A DNA stretch of 64,000 nucleotides from Burkholderiales bacterium PBB2 (GTDB taxonomy: Bacteria > Pseudomonadota > Gammaproteobacteria > Burkholderiales > Burkholderiaceae_C). The stretch is taken from positions 1 to 64,000 of the forward strand of contig NKIM01000026.1 in NCBI GenBank assembly GCA_002255955.1. Direction: 5' to 3'. How positions within the stretch are numbered: position 1 is the stretch's first letter; each line of letters begins with the position of its first letter. Positions 1-7,437 of the stretch are shown one piece after another. Below the pieces are notes generated by a model. It did not search any database and was not told where the DNA came from. It saw only the letters and a list, made by a program, of their open reading frames with translations. The position numbers and the translations under genes were made by a program.

Positions 1-317
1 TGTGTTCGATGCGGCCGAATGCGACCTCCCGACGACCAGCCGGTTTCTCCGTAGACGTAGGTGTTAGAAGGCTTGTCTTTGGCCAGTGCTTCATAGGCCA
101 AGACAATGATCTCCGCTACTTTTGAGTGCACGTATGTTCTGCCTGCAGCCGCAGCCAACGTGCTGTATGACGTGAAGTTCGGGCCTTCGCTTGGAAGCTT
201 TACCCCACCCTCCAACCGACCATTGCTTACTGTGCCGTAACACTGACTTTCTGCCGCGACGAGTGCTAGCGGTTGAAGCGAAAGGAATGCAGATAGAAGC
301 CATGTGAAGCGGCGCAT
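1..317 (-). CDS. MepA-like murein endopeptidase, N-terminal part (runs off the left edge)
   Basis: Translation from the ATG at 317-315 is open to the window edge, giving 105 residues. It starts with a signal peptide (MRRFTWLLSAFLSLQPLALVAA). The mature part contains CYGTVSNGRLEGGVKLP, GRTYVHSKVAEII and YGETGWSSGGRIRPHRT. These follow the layout of penicillin-insensitive murein endopeptidases, in which a conserved Arg-Tyr-(Phe/Val)-Gly/His-His segment precedes GxxGxxxGGRxxxHxxHQxGLxVD. The family cuts D-alanyl-meso-diaminopimelyl cross-links in the periplasm. The zinc-binding H-x-x-H-Q part would lie just beyond the edge, so activity cannot be judged. A GGGAG element lies 4-8 bases before the start. 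Family assignment is by motif resemblance only. Confidence 0.7.
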   Translation of the reverse strand, partial: MRRFTWLLSAFLSLQPLALVAAESQCYGTVSNGRLEGGVKLPSEGPNFTSYSTLAAAAGRTYVHSKVAEIIVLAYEALAKDKPSNTYVYGETGWSSGGRIRPHRT

Positions 318-570
318 GGGGCTCCCGATGCCGGCTAACGTATTGTAGGGAGACAGGTGTGTCCGCTTATCACGGTCAGCTGTCCCCTTAATGCTGCAAC
401 CCCAACCTGCCTGCAGGGCGCACCAAGTCTGGGCTTACGTTGCATATATGTGTATTTATACAGTATTCTTGATTCCGGCAAGCCCGGCGCCGGCAGTTTG
501 CCAGTCCTAACGGGCTAGATCTTCTTGGTTTGCCCGACGACGGACTGTGTGCCGTTGATTGGAGGCAAGC

Positions 571-837
571 ATGCTCAGTCCGTCAATCACCTTTGCAGGG
601 GGAGCCCGGTCAGTTGCCCGCGGCCTTCTTTGTCCGCCGCCGTCTCAACTGCCTCCGCTGCAGTCGGTCAAGCTGCTCGACCAGGTCCGTGAGCGGATCC
701 GCTACGTGCATTACAGCCGCCGCACCGAGGACGCATATGTGCACTGGTGTCGGGCCTTCATCCGCTTTCACCGCATCCATCACCCTAATGCGATGGGTGG
801 CACTGAGGTCGAGGCCTACCAGTTGATCGGGAAGTAG
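571..837 (+). pseudogene. N-terminal fragment of a tyrosine recombinase (integron/phage integrase type)
   Basis: Residues 33-85 of this frame ([19 protein letters not shown], then [20 protein letters not shown]) match the SAM-like N-terminal domain of IntI/XerC-type integrases, which bind DNA as the core-binding domain. The frame ends at a TAG at 835-837, directly after the [10 protein letters not shown] segment. None of the catalytic domain (R...HxxR...Y) follows. The first 30 residues are unlike an integrase start. This is a truncated relic, not a working recombinase. Confidence 0.7.
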
Positions 838-1044
838 CTGCACATCCAGCATCTGCGCAATTCGTTCCCGGGTCAGGTCAAGGCACGATGACAGCACCCT
901 GGTCCAGCTCAACCATTGACACCAGGGACACAGAGTAGATGCATTTACGGTCAGGCCTTTGACCAGCTTGCTCTCCTTGTCAGGGGGGCGTCGCATGACA
1001 CGCCGTTGCACGAACGTTTGCAGTACTAAGCGAATGGACTAAGC

Positions 1045-1731
1045 GTTTTCCTGACGAGACGACGAACCTGCGCTTTGGCGAAGCCTTCGATTTTTTCGAC
1101 ACGCACGGGAGAAGCACGAGCTAGCGGCACAGATCCTGAATACGATCAACGAGCAACTGCTGAGCAAGGCCGTATTGCTCTGCGTGGGCCTGGTGGTGGA
1201 CGCTCCGATGATCGGCACCCTAAGGTCGACCGATAATGCTGCCGGCGAACTCGAACGTTAGATGGAGCAGAGCAAGAAGGGCGATCCGTGGTGCTTCGGT
1301 ATAGCGGCGCACATTGGCGTGGATGCTGAATCGAGCCTAATGCTCAAGGTGCGCGGCGCGACGGGCAGCCCAAATGATGTGACCGAGGCCAAGGCGCTGC
1401 CAAACGGTGACGAGACCAAAGCTTCCGCGGACGCGGGTTACCAGGGCGCGGACAAGCGAGCTGACGCCAAGCCGGAAAAGCGCTCGAACTTTGCGATGCA
1501 GCCCAGCAAGCGTAAGAAGCTGAGCGAGCTGGGAATCGAATCGGCTGATTGATGAGCTCAAAAGCCTTAAAGCGAGCATCTTACCCAGAGGATCACCCAT
1601 TCCGCGTGATCAAACACCTGTTCGACCATGTGAAGGCGCGCTATCACGGGATAGCGGAGAACACTGCGCGGCTGCCCGCTCTGTTCGCGCTGTCCATCCT
1701 TTGGATGCTGCGGCGCCAACTGGACGGGACT
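1045..1731 (+). pseudogene. Degenerate IS5-family transposase
   Basis: Pieces of one transposase appear in different frames. RFPDETTNLRF lies near 1045, then EKHELAAQILNTINEQLL after a frameshift near 1100. KKGDPWCFGIAAHIGVDAES and DAGYQGADKR follow an in-frame TAG at 1259-1261. After two stops and a further frameshift near 1550 comes HPFRVIKHLFDHVKARYHG with NTARLPALFALSILWM. The order and spacing are those of IS5-type DDE transposases, in which the HPFRxIK-x-F-x-KxRYRG block is C-terminal. At least two frameshifts and three stops make it inactive. No clear terminal inverted repeats were seen. Confidence 0.85.
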
Positions 1732-1933
1732 TCAGGGCTCCTGCAAATCTCGAAATCCTCTGAGAAGTCGGCAAACGCATCGCGAAATGCGGAAGAGCCA
1801 GGTGCAAACAGCACAACAGACTTCAATATTCGACTTCAAACCAGGGGCCGCACATATGGCGGCGCTTTGTGCAGACCTTCTAAAAATTAGAGGCTAGGCC
1901 CCGAGTTGAATACCCTCACATTCGGACGGTACG

Positions 1934-2848
1934 CTATTTCGCCTTCGTAGCGCTCATTTCGACCGAGTCGCCAATAATATCAAACTGTTGGCTTGGGAGC
2001 CTTGCGATGACTGCGGTTGTCCAACCGGCGCTTTGCAGTTCTTGAATTGAAACTCTTCCGATCGTCGCACAATTGAAAACCACATCACCCGACACGGGCG
2101 TCCCACGGGGCACCAGTCGATCTGAAGAGCAGTTCACGTTTATACCCGCCGAGTACCCACGCAATCGCACTACCCGACCAGCGCTTTCGGCTTTGAGCTG
2201 AGCAGCACGCTCGACAGCCGCTGCACTTTGGCGCACGGCTTCCTCTTGGCGCGAGTTTTTTACAGCCTTGGCATGCATCTCTTCTTTGTCAACATGAGCA
2301 GCCCACTCATCAGCACGATAAATATTCCGGAAGTACTTATTGCCTCCAGCATAGGAATACATGCTCATGCCCGATAGCTTTTGCTCAGCGCGGGCGCGGA
2401 AACCGTTGCGTTCATCCATGAGCGTGCCGCCGAGTTCACTAACCTGAGGGCAATCGGAGTGCACTTTGGGCGCTACTCCCGGCGGACAAACGAGCAGCAC
2501 CCGAGTTCGGGTGACAAACTTCGCACTGTTCTTCGAAATGATGACTGTGTAAGTATTTCCAGTCGCATCAATACTCTTGACCTCATCAAGGCGCAAGAAG
2601 CTGACTCCTTTTTCATCTCCGTTCTGCACCCAGAGAATGCCAGTCGGAATGTTTTGCGCTGTATGCGCATCAGCCGCCACGCGATTGATCTTGAAGAATT
2701 CGTCTGAAGAATAAGCGAAGTACTGGATGGTTATCGGGGACTCGAGGTTCGTTTGAACCTTGTACGTTGGGGTAGGCGTCGCGCACCCTGCTAACAAAAA
2801 CGAACAAATGGCCGCGGTGATGTACCCACACTTACTCTTGTTCAGCAT
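1934..2848 (-). CDS. Putative lipoprotein of unknown function
   Basis: The protein has 304 residues from the ATG at 2848, which is preceded at 7 bases by AGGGGG. An upstream in-frame TTG is less likely. The N-terminus is a lipoprotein signal with the lipobox LLAGC, so the mature protein is predicted to be lipidated at that Cys and attached to a membrane from the periplasmic side. Two extracytoplasmic stretches follow. Then comes an Ala/Glu/Gln-rich segment around residues 195-230 that is likely helical or coiled coil, and a C-terminal part with two Cys residues (VNCSS and VFNCA) that could form a disulfide. I recognise no family. AT content is slightly higher than in the core genes of this window, in line with accessory DNA. 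Confidence 0.7.
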   Translation of the reverse strand: MLNKSKCGYITAAICSFLLAGCATPTPTYKVQTNLESPITIQYFAYSSDEFFKINRVAADAHTAQNIPTGILWVQNGDEKGVSFLRLDEVKSIDATGNTYTVIISKNSAKFVTRTRVLLVCPPGVAPKVHSDCPQVSELGGTLMDERNGFRARAEQKLSGMSMYSYAGGNKYFRNIYRADEWAAHVDKEEMHAKAVKNSRQEEAVRQSAAAVERAAQLKAESAGRVVRLRGYSAGINVNCSSDRLVPRGTPVSGDVVFNCATIGRVSIQELQSAGWTTAVIARLPSQQFDIIGDSVEMSATKAK

Positions 2849-3126
2849 TCTCAAGCCCCCTGATTGGCAGTGGAATTTGTGTATCGAAAAGTCTATGACC
2901 TCGCTGTAGCAGGTGAGGAAAATGCCTCTTCGGTATGCGTGAAAAATTACTGGAAAACGAATTGCGTTCCGGCCCAGGAACAGCAGATCCAGCCTGCAGA
3001 CCAGTTTGTCAAAGCTGAAAATGGCCCACAGCTGAAGGACTGAAGCGAGCTGTAGTCCGGTTTTACGACGACGTTCGCCGACGGACCTAGTTGGCCGCGA
3101 TTCCGTTGCTGATCGTCAACCACCAG

Positions 3127-3190
3127 CTTTAGCTTTGGGCACTTTGCTGACCGACGAGGGGCCGAGTCCGAACGGCTGCAACCAGTCTGG
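3127..3190 (+). repeat. Dispersed repeat, copy A
   Basis: This roughly 64-bp stretch resembles 6002-6075 (opposite strand) and 11797-11874 (same strand). All share AGCT/GGCTTTGGGCAC, then TTGC(T/G)G, a variable middle, and C(T/A)(G/A)CAACCAG near the end. A partial second copy of the GCTTTGGGCACAT part begins at about 3213. The surrounding 2849-3343 holds no gene that I can support. Confidence 0.6.
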
Positions 3191-3343
3191 TGCTAACGGA
3201 CTAGGCACTTTTGCTTTGGGCACATGCTGCCGCTGACGCCTGAAGACCGATCTGCCACTCTGGATCAACTTCGGCCAGGCGCCAGGCCTACTGCAACGCC
3301 ATCTCCGAGCCTCAAGCCGATGCTCAGGATCAGTTACTGGGCC

Positions 3344-3589
3344 TTAAAGCTGTGCGGCCGCAATCAAGTCCGCCAAACTGGTGTCAAGGGCCTGCGCGAT
3401 TTGTGCGGCGAGTACAAGCCCCACGTTCTGCCCTCCGCGCTCGACACTGCTCACGTAAGAGCGGTCAATTCCCGCCTCGTGGGCCAAGCCTTCCTGAGAC
3501 AGGCCAAGGCTCAGCCGGCGTTCTCGGACAGCTGCGCCGAACGCCAACAGTGTTGGTGTTTGAGCGTGACGAGGAGACTTGCGCGGCAT
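3344..3589 (-). CDS. Small Xre-family transcriptional regulator
   Basis: The protein has 81 residues from the ATG at 3589 (MPRKSPRHAQ). The helix-turn-helix covers about residues 20-70: FGAAVRERRLSLGLSQEGLA, then HEAGIDRSYVSSVERGGQN, the classic Xre/Cro fold with the recognition helix at DRSYVSSVERG. It is almost nothing but the DNA-binding domain, like controller proteins of restriction-modification systems and phage Cro-type regulators. No restriction-modification genes are beside it. A perfect 20-bp palindrome 12 bases before its start suggests autoregulation. It is divergent from the sigma-factor gene at 3828, so it may also act there. The specific target is inference. Confidence 0.85.
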   Translation of the reverse strand: MPRKSPRHAQTPTLLAFGAAVRERRLSLGLSQEGLAHEAGIDRSYVSSVERGGQNVGLVLAAQIAQALDTSLADLIAAAQL

Positions 3590-3601
3590 CCATAAATGGT
3601 T

Positions 3602-3621
3602 TGCTATTGACGTCAATAGCA
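3602..3621. promoter_or_regulatory. Perfect 20-bp palindrome, likely operator of the Xre regulator
   Basis: TGCTATTGAC followed by GTCAATAGCA is a perfect inverted repeat with no spacer. It is centred 23 bases upstream of the start codon of the Xre gene, on the divergent side facing the sigma-factor gene. A dimeric Xre regulator would fit this symmetry. Binding is inferred from position and symmetry. Confidence 0.65.
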
Positions 3622-3737
3622 CCACGGACGATCATCCTCAATCTGCGGTTTGTGCTCGAACGCGGTGCGCGGCACAGATTGAGTTGGCCGAGTTGCCTCG
3701 AGTGCCTTTTTTCTTGCATCCGTAGGGGCGCGTTGCG

Positions 3738-3757
3738 GCTCGGGCTGCAGCCCGAGC
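3738..3757. promoter_or_regulatory. Perfect 20-bp GC-rich palindrome upstream of the sigma-factor gene
   Basis: GCTCGGGCTG followed by CAGCCCGAGC is a perfect inverted repeat located 71 bases before the ATG of the ECF sigma factor. No T-run follows, so it is not an intrinsic terminator. It could be an operator or a hairpin in the 5' leader. Confidence 0.4.
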
Positions 3758-3827
3758 TGCTGCTCGATCTGAACTGGCCGCCTTGGCGTTAGCCCTATCT
3801 GTCTGACCCTGCCTGGAGGGATACCCC

Positions 3828-4307
3828 ATGCTCAAGAAACTACCGCCGGTCTTTTTTCGCATACGCACCGCGCTGATGCGCAGCGGTCGTTCCTCCCATG
3901 ATGCGGACGACCTTGTGCAGGAAGCTTGGGTTCGCCTGGCTTGCTATGAAGGTGAGCAGGTGGTTGCCAAACCTGAGGCTTTCATGATGCGAGCGGCTCT
4001 CAATTTGTCCATTGATGCTCACCGGTCCAGCGTCTGCCACGGTGAACAGCTGATGGTGGATGAGGTGGTTCTGCTCGACACCGCTCCGGGCACCGAGGCA
4101 ATCGTGCTGGCTCGGGAGCGCATGGCGCGTCTGAGTCTCGGGTTAGGGCGCCTGACCGACAAGACCCGGGACATTTTTCTGTCACACCGGATCGATGGTT
4201 TGACCTACCAAGAGATTGCCCAGAATCATGGCTTGAGCATCAGCACGGTGGAAAAGCATGTCGCCAAGGCCACCCTGCAGCTGACTAGCTGGATGGAAGG
4301 TTGGTAG
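3828..4307 (+). CDS. FecI-like ECF sigma factor
   Basis: The protein has 159 residues, the usual size for the FecI group. Region 2 (about residues 8-75) includes HDADDLVQEAWVRL. Region 4 (about 100-155) includes LTDKTRDIFLSHRIDGLTYQ and EIAQNHGLSISTVEKHVAKA, a helix-turn-helix that would read the -35 element. The start has GGAGGG 8 bases upstream. The stop overlaps the GTG start of a FecR-type regulator, so the two are co-translated. In the known Fec/Fpv systems such a sigma factor recruits RNA polymerase to the gene of a TonB-dependent receptor. No receptor adjoins this pair. The only one in the window is about 26 kb away, outside the island. Confidence 0.9.
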   Translation: MLKKLPPVFFRIRTALMRSGRSSHDADDLVQEAWVRLACYEGEQVVAKPEAFMMRAALNLSIDAHRSSVCHGEQLMVDEVVLLDTAPGTEAIVLARERMARLSLGLGRLTDKTRDIFLSHRIDGLTYQEIAQNHGLSISTVEKHVAKATLQLTSWMEGW

Positions 4308-5413
4308 TGGTTGCTGAGTTTGAGGCTGATCCGGGCAGGGCAGGACGTGTGGACAGTGGGCGTGTTGGGCTTGCTGCGGAAGCGGGAGGACATTCACCGC
4401 CTTTGGTGACGCCTGACATCGCTGCTGAAGCCGCTGTGTGGATCGCGAGATTGCATGGCCCCAGCCGTACGCCAGCTATGGTGCGCGAGTGCTTGGCTTG
4501 GCAGGCCCAGTCACCCGCGCATCGCCTTGCCTTCGAACGGTGTACGGAGACATGGCAGGAAGTTACAAATCTCAGTCTCAGTGCTTATGCAAACACCTGG
4601 AGCAGCGCCGAGAAGGTTTCAGGGCATCGCTTGAGAGTCACCAAGCCTATGCAGTGGGCCTTGGCGGCGGTGTTCCTGGCGCTGGCCTCCGTGCTGGTCT
4701 TGGCGCTGCAGCCATCGCGAACTGGAGAGGTGTACGCCACGGAAGTGGGGGAGCACCGGGTGGTGATGCTCGCGGATGGCAGTCGCATGTCTCTGAACAC
4801 CGCCACGAAAGTTCGGGCAAGTCTAAGTTCGTCTCAGCGGCTCGTTGAAGTCGAGGCTGGGGAGGCGCTGTTCGAAGTGGCCAAGGACGCGAGCCGCCCC
4901 TTTCTGGTGACTGCGGGTGAGACTGCGGTCAAAGCGACTGGAACCGCTTTTCTCGTGCGCTTGCTGCCGAGCATGCAAGAGGTCAGCACGTCGCTCGAAG
5001 TGACCTTGATTGAGGGACAGGTTGTCTTGCGGCCTCAAGAAGGTCTTGTGGGCTTAGCGGCGGGTGCTGGTCCGGTCGAGATGACTGCTGGGGAGCGTGT
5101 GCGCTTTGATGGCGCGATGGCCGCTTCACGGTTTTTAAAGGTGCGAGTTGATCGGTCAAGTCTGGACCGAGCTGTCGCCTGGACACGTGGTGAGGCCTCG
5201 TTTGACGATGTCACCCTCAATGAGGCCGTGGCGGAAATGAATCGCTACAGCTCGAAGCCCATCGTGATCGTCCATGCCGACAGGCTCAAGGCGCTGCGAG
5301 TCAGTGGCCTGTTCAGGACGGGCGACAGTGTGAGCTTTGCGCGAGCTGTGGCAGCGCTGCATGGTTTGGACGTCCGAGAGCACTCTGATCGTTTGGAGCT
5401 GGCGCCGCGCTGA
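4307..5413 (+). CDS. FecR-type anti-sigma / signal transducer
   Basis: The protein has 368 residues. The start is taken as GTG at 4307, overlapping the TAG of the sigma gene by one base; the first in-frame ATG is about 55 codons in and would cut the N-terminal domain. Residues about 40-90 form the cytoplasmic DUF4880-type sigma-binding region (AVWIARLHGPSRTPAMVREC, then LAWQAQSPAHRLAFERC). One membrane helix follows (QWALAAVFLALASVLVLAL). The periplasmic FecR domain contains LADGSRMSLNTATKVR and EVEAGEALFEVAKD. A C-terminal STN/DUF4974-like domain (FDDVTLNEAVAEMNRYS) would touch the signalling domain of a receptor. The partner receptor is not adjacent, which is unusual for this pair. Confidence 0.9.
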   Translation: MVAEFEADPGRAGRVDSGRVGLAAEAGGHSPPLVTPDIAAEAAVWIARLHGPSRTPAMVRECLAWQAQSPAHRLAFERCTETWQEVTNLSLSAYANTWSSAEKVSGHRLRVTKPMQWALAAVFLALASVLVLALQPSRTGEVYATEVGEHRVVMLADGSRMSLNTATKVRASLSSSQRLVEVEAGEALFEVAKDASRPFLVTAGETAVKATGTAFLVRLLPSMQEVSTSLEVTLIEGQVVLRPQEGLVGLAAGAGPVEMTAGERVRFDGAMAASRFLKVRVDRSSLDRAVAWTRGEASFDDVTLNEAVAEMNRYSSKPIVIVHADRLKALRVSGLFRTGDSVSFARAVAALHGLDVREHSDRLELAPR

Positions 5414-5641
5414 AGGGCAGCTGCGGCAGCAGCAGGGCAGGGGAGAGGCGGCCCGCTCCCGTGTCAGTGGATGGAGGCTTCAATGCCTTCATGCGTTGTA
5501 TGAACGCGCCCCCTTGCCGGACAGGCCTTCGGCCAGACCGGCACCGCCGACACCCGCCACGCCCGATGCCGGGCCGCCGGAGCGCGTTCAGGCCGACTTG
5601 ATGTCGCGCCCGGGGCGTCACTCGTGCACTGGGCTCAAAAG

Positions 5642-5751
5642 GGTTCGGATGCGGTCCGGATATGGTCCGCTTTTGGTCCGGATACGGTCCGGATACGGTT
5701 CGCTTACGGTCCGGATATGGTCCGGATATGGTCCGGTTTCGGTCCACATCC
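5642..5751. repeat. Tandem array of ten 11-bp units (GGTCCGGATAY)
   Basis: Ten contiguous 11-bp units can be read without a gap: GGTTCGGATGC, GGTCCGGATAT, GGTCCGCTTTT, GGTCCGGATAC twice, GGTTCGCTTAC, GGTCCGGATAT twice, GGTCCGGTTTC, GGTCCACATCC. GGT is invariant and TTCG/TCCG is nearly so. The period is close to one helical turn. The array sits between fecR and the nucleotidyltransferase cassette in 750 bp with no supported gene. Minus-strand frames through it give an 11-residue peptide repeat, but no start or codon pattern suggests a gene. Confidence 0.85.
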
Positions 5752-6001
5752 GCCTGATTGCTGTCGGTTGGCTAGCGACCAGGCTCACCGCGCGCTCGGA
5801 AAGTTAGGCATCGGCGGTGATCTGGGCCTGAAATTCAGCGCCTGGCCGCAGCTTTGAAGACCAAGAACACTAGGAAAACTTGAGTGCAGGATAGGCTAGC
5901 TGCCAGCATTTGGATGCCAATCTTGCCTTTCCGCGCGCTGCTGTGGATTGGGGTTTTGGCGGACCCGGGCGCTATGTTGATCTGATGGATTTAGAAGGCA
6001 G

Positions 6002-6075
6002 GTTTAGGCTGGTTGCAGCCAATTGGATTCGGCAATCGTGGGGCAGCAATGTGCCCAAAGCCGAAATTCGCCGAC
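6002..6075 (-). repeat. Dispersed repeat, copy B (left of the nucleotidyltransferase cassette)
   Basis: Read on the minus strand, this stretch contains GCGAATTTCGGCTTTGGGCA, CATTGCTGCC and later GGCTGCAACCAGCCTAAA. It matches copy C at 11797-11874 over most of its length, and copy A at 3127-3190. B and C lie in opposite orientation on either side of the five-gene cassette. The rest of 5752-6164 shows no gene. Confidence 0.65.
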
Positions 6076-6164
6076 CCCCAGCAGTTGCCCTCTGGATTCG
6101 ATAGCGACGCGCTTCTATCATGGTTGTCTACTGACCAATCAATCAGCATCCCTGGGGAGGGCTT

Positions 6165-7376
6165 ATGCGGAGATGGCAAGTTTTGCTGGGAGCGGTGCTC
6201 GCCGGCTGGAGTTTGAACGCCCATGCAGCGGAACTGGGCATCGCGGCGTTCAATATCGCGTGGGCCGGCTCCGAGGCCGATTTCAACGAGCACATCCGGG
6301 TCTGCACCAGCCCGCAGGTGAACTGGTGCGACACGCGCGCCAAGATTGCCAAGGGCGAGACGGCCCCCCCGCCCGAAGAAGACGTCCGCGCAAAGCGGTG
6401 CCAGACGGAGTTCGACACTGCCGCCGGCGGTGCCGGCAAGGGCATGCTCGTTGCACCGTGCAACGCGTACAAGCTCACCGCGTCGAAGTGGAAGAAGGCG
6501 GCGCCCGGGATCTATGCCGAGAAGCTTGACGGGCTGCGCCAGACCGTCGATGGCCTCATCCGGGCGCGGCACGTGGACGTTATCGCTTTCCAAGAGGTCC
6601 GCTCCGCCGGCGTCATCAAGGAGATCCTTGGTAGCCATGCGGCCGACTTCGAGGTTTGCGTTGCGGACCACACGGCGTTCCAGACGGTCGGATTCGCGTG
6701 GCGGCGCTCGGTGACGTCCAAGCCCGGGAAGTGCGCCCCAGAGGCCGGGCTCGCCATCAAAGAGAACCCTCAGGATCCGGCGTCTCTGCGGCACCTGCGG
6801 CCGGGCGTGGCCTTGTCGCTCACCATCGGCAAGGATCCCCTCACGCTGATGAACGTGCACCTCAAGTCAAGCTGCGCCAACCTCATCACCAGCCCGGCCT
6901 TCAAAGGCCATGAACTGACCAACCCAGACTCGGCCTGTCAGGTGCTGAACCGGCAGGTCGCGCCGCTGGAAGCCTGGATAGACGGCGTGGCCAAGACTTC
7001 GCCCCTTTTCGTCGTGCTCGGAGACTTCAACCGCAGGCTGGACGAGGAGGCTGCCAAGGCTGTGGCCCCCAAGGACGTGCGCACGGACCACACGGATCCT
7101 GCGGCACCGAACAAGACGGGCCCCAACGGTGAGGTCAGCTCCAGGTTCCTCTGGCAGGAGCTGTCTGATGGAGACCCGACGCTGGTCCAGGTTCCGCCGC
7201 CGGTGGCGACGGACTGCAAGGGCTTTGAAGGGCTGGACCACATCTTGATCAGTGCAGCGCTGAACAAGCGGCAGACCGGCCCGCTCTCGTCGGAGAAGGT
7301 CAAGGTCGAGCAGAAGGACAAGCAGTTCATCATGACCAGCGACCACTGTCCCCGGATCACCAGACTCACCCTCTGA
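6165..7376 (+). CDS. Secreted endonuclease/exonuclease/phosphatase-family protein
   Basis: The protein has 403 residues with an N-terminal signal peptide (RRWQVLLGAVLAGWSLNAHA, cut after Ala-21/22). The metal-dependent EEP fold motifs are all present in order: AFNIAW (about 28-33), FQEVRS (about 140), MNVHLKSS (about 228), VLGDFNRR (about 284), GLDHILIS (about 357) and SDHCPRI (about 391). These correspond to the Asn, Glu, Asp-x-Asn and Asp-His residues used for catalysis, as in DNase I and related phosphodiesterases. Two family-specific stretches with several Cys residues lie at about 45-90. GGAGG precedes the start at 6 bases. It is the first gene of the same-strand cassette, 61 bases before the LOG gene. 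Being exported, it would act on a different side of the membrane from the others, so functional linkage is uncertain. Substrate unknown: nucleic acid, phosphodiester or lipid. Confidence 0.85.
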   Translation: MRRWQVLLGAVLAGWSLNAHAAELGIAAFNIAWAGSEADFNEHIRVCTSPQVNWCDTRAKIAKGETAPPPEEDVRAKRCQTEFDTAAGGAGKGMLVAPCNAYKLTASKWKKAAPGIYAEKLDGLRQTVDGLIRARHVDVIAFQEVRSAGVIKEILGSHAADFEVCVADHTAFQTVGFAWRRSVTSKPGKCAPEAGLAIKENPQDPASLRHLRPGVALSLTIGKDPLTLMNVHLKSSCANLITSPAFKGHELTNPDSACQVLNRQVAPLEAWIDGVAKTSPLFVVLGDFNRRLDEEAAKAVAPKDVRTDHTDPAAPNKTGPNGEVSSRFLWQELSDGDPTLVQVPPPVATDCKGFEGLDHILISAALNKRQTGPLSSEKVKVEQKDKQFIMTSDHCPRITRLTL

Positions 7377-7437
7377 CCTCGCGCTGTCCGGCGAGACCAT
7401 CCACCGGCCAGGCACTGGCCTCACGTTCATTCAAACC

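Noticed and set aside
5313-5747. 144-residue minus-strand frame with an 11-residue peptide repeat over the tandem array
   Set aside because: The peptide repeat follows from the 11-bp DNA repeat; the frame overlaps the end of fecR and has no ribosome site or coding-like rest.
5642-5751. CRISPR array
   Set aside because: Units are 11 bp and contiguous with no spacers; no cas genes nearby.
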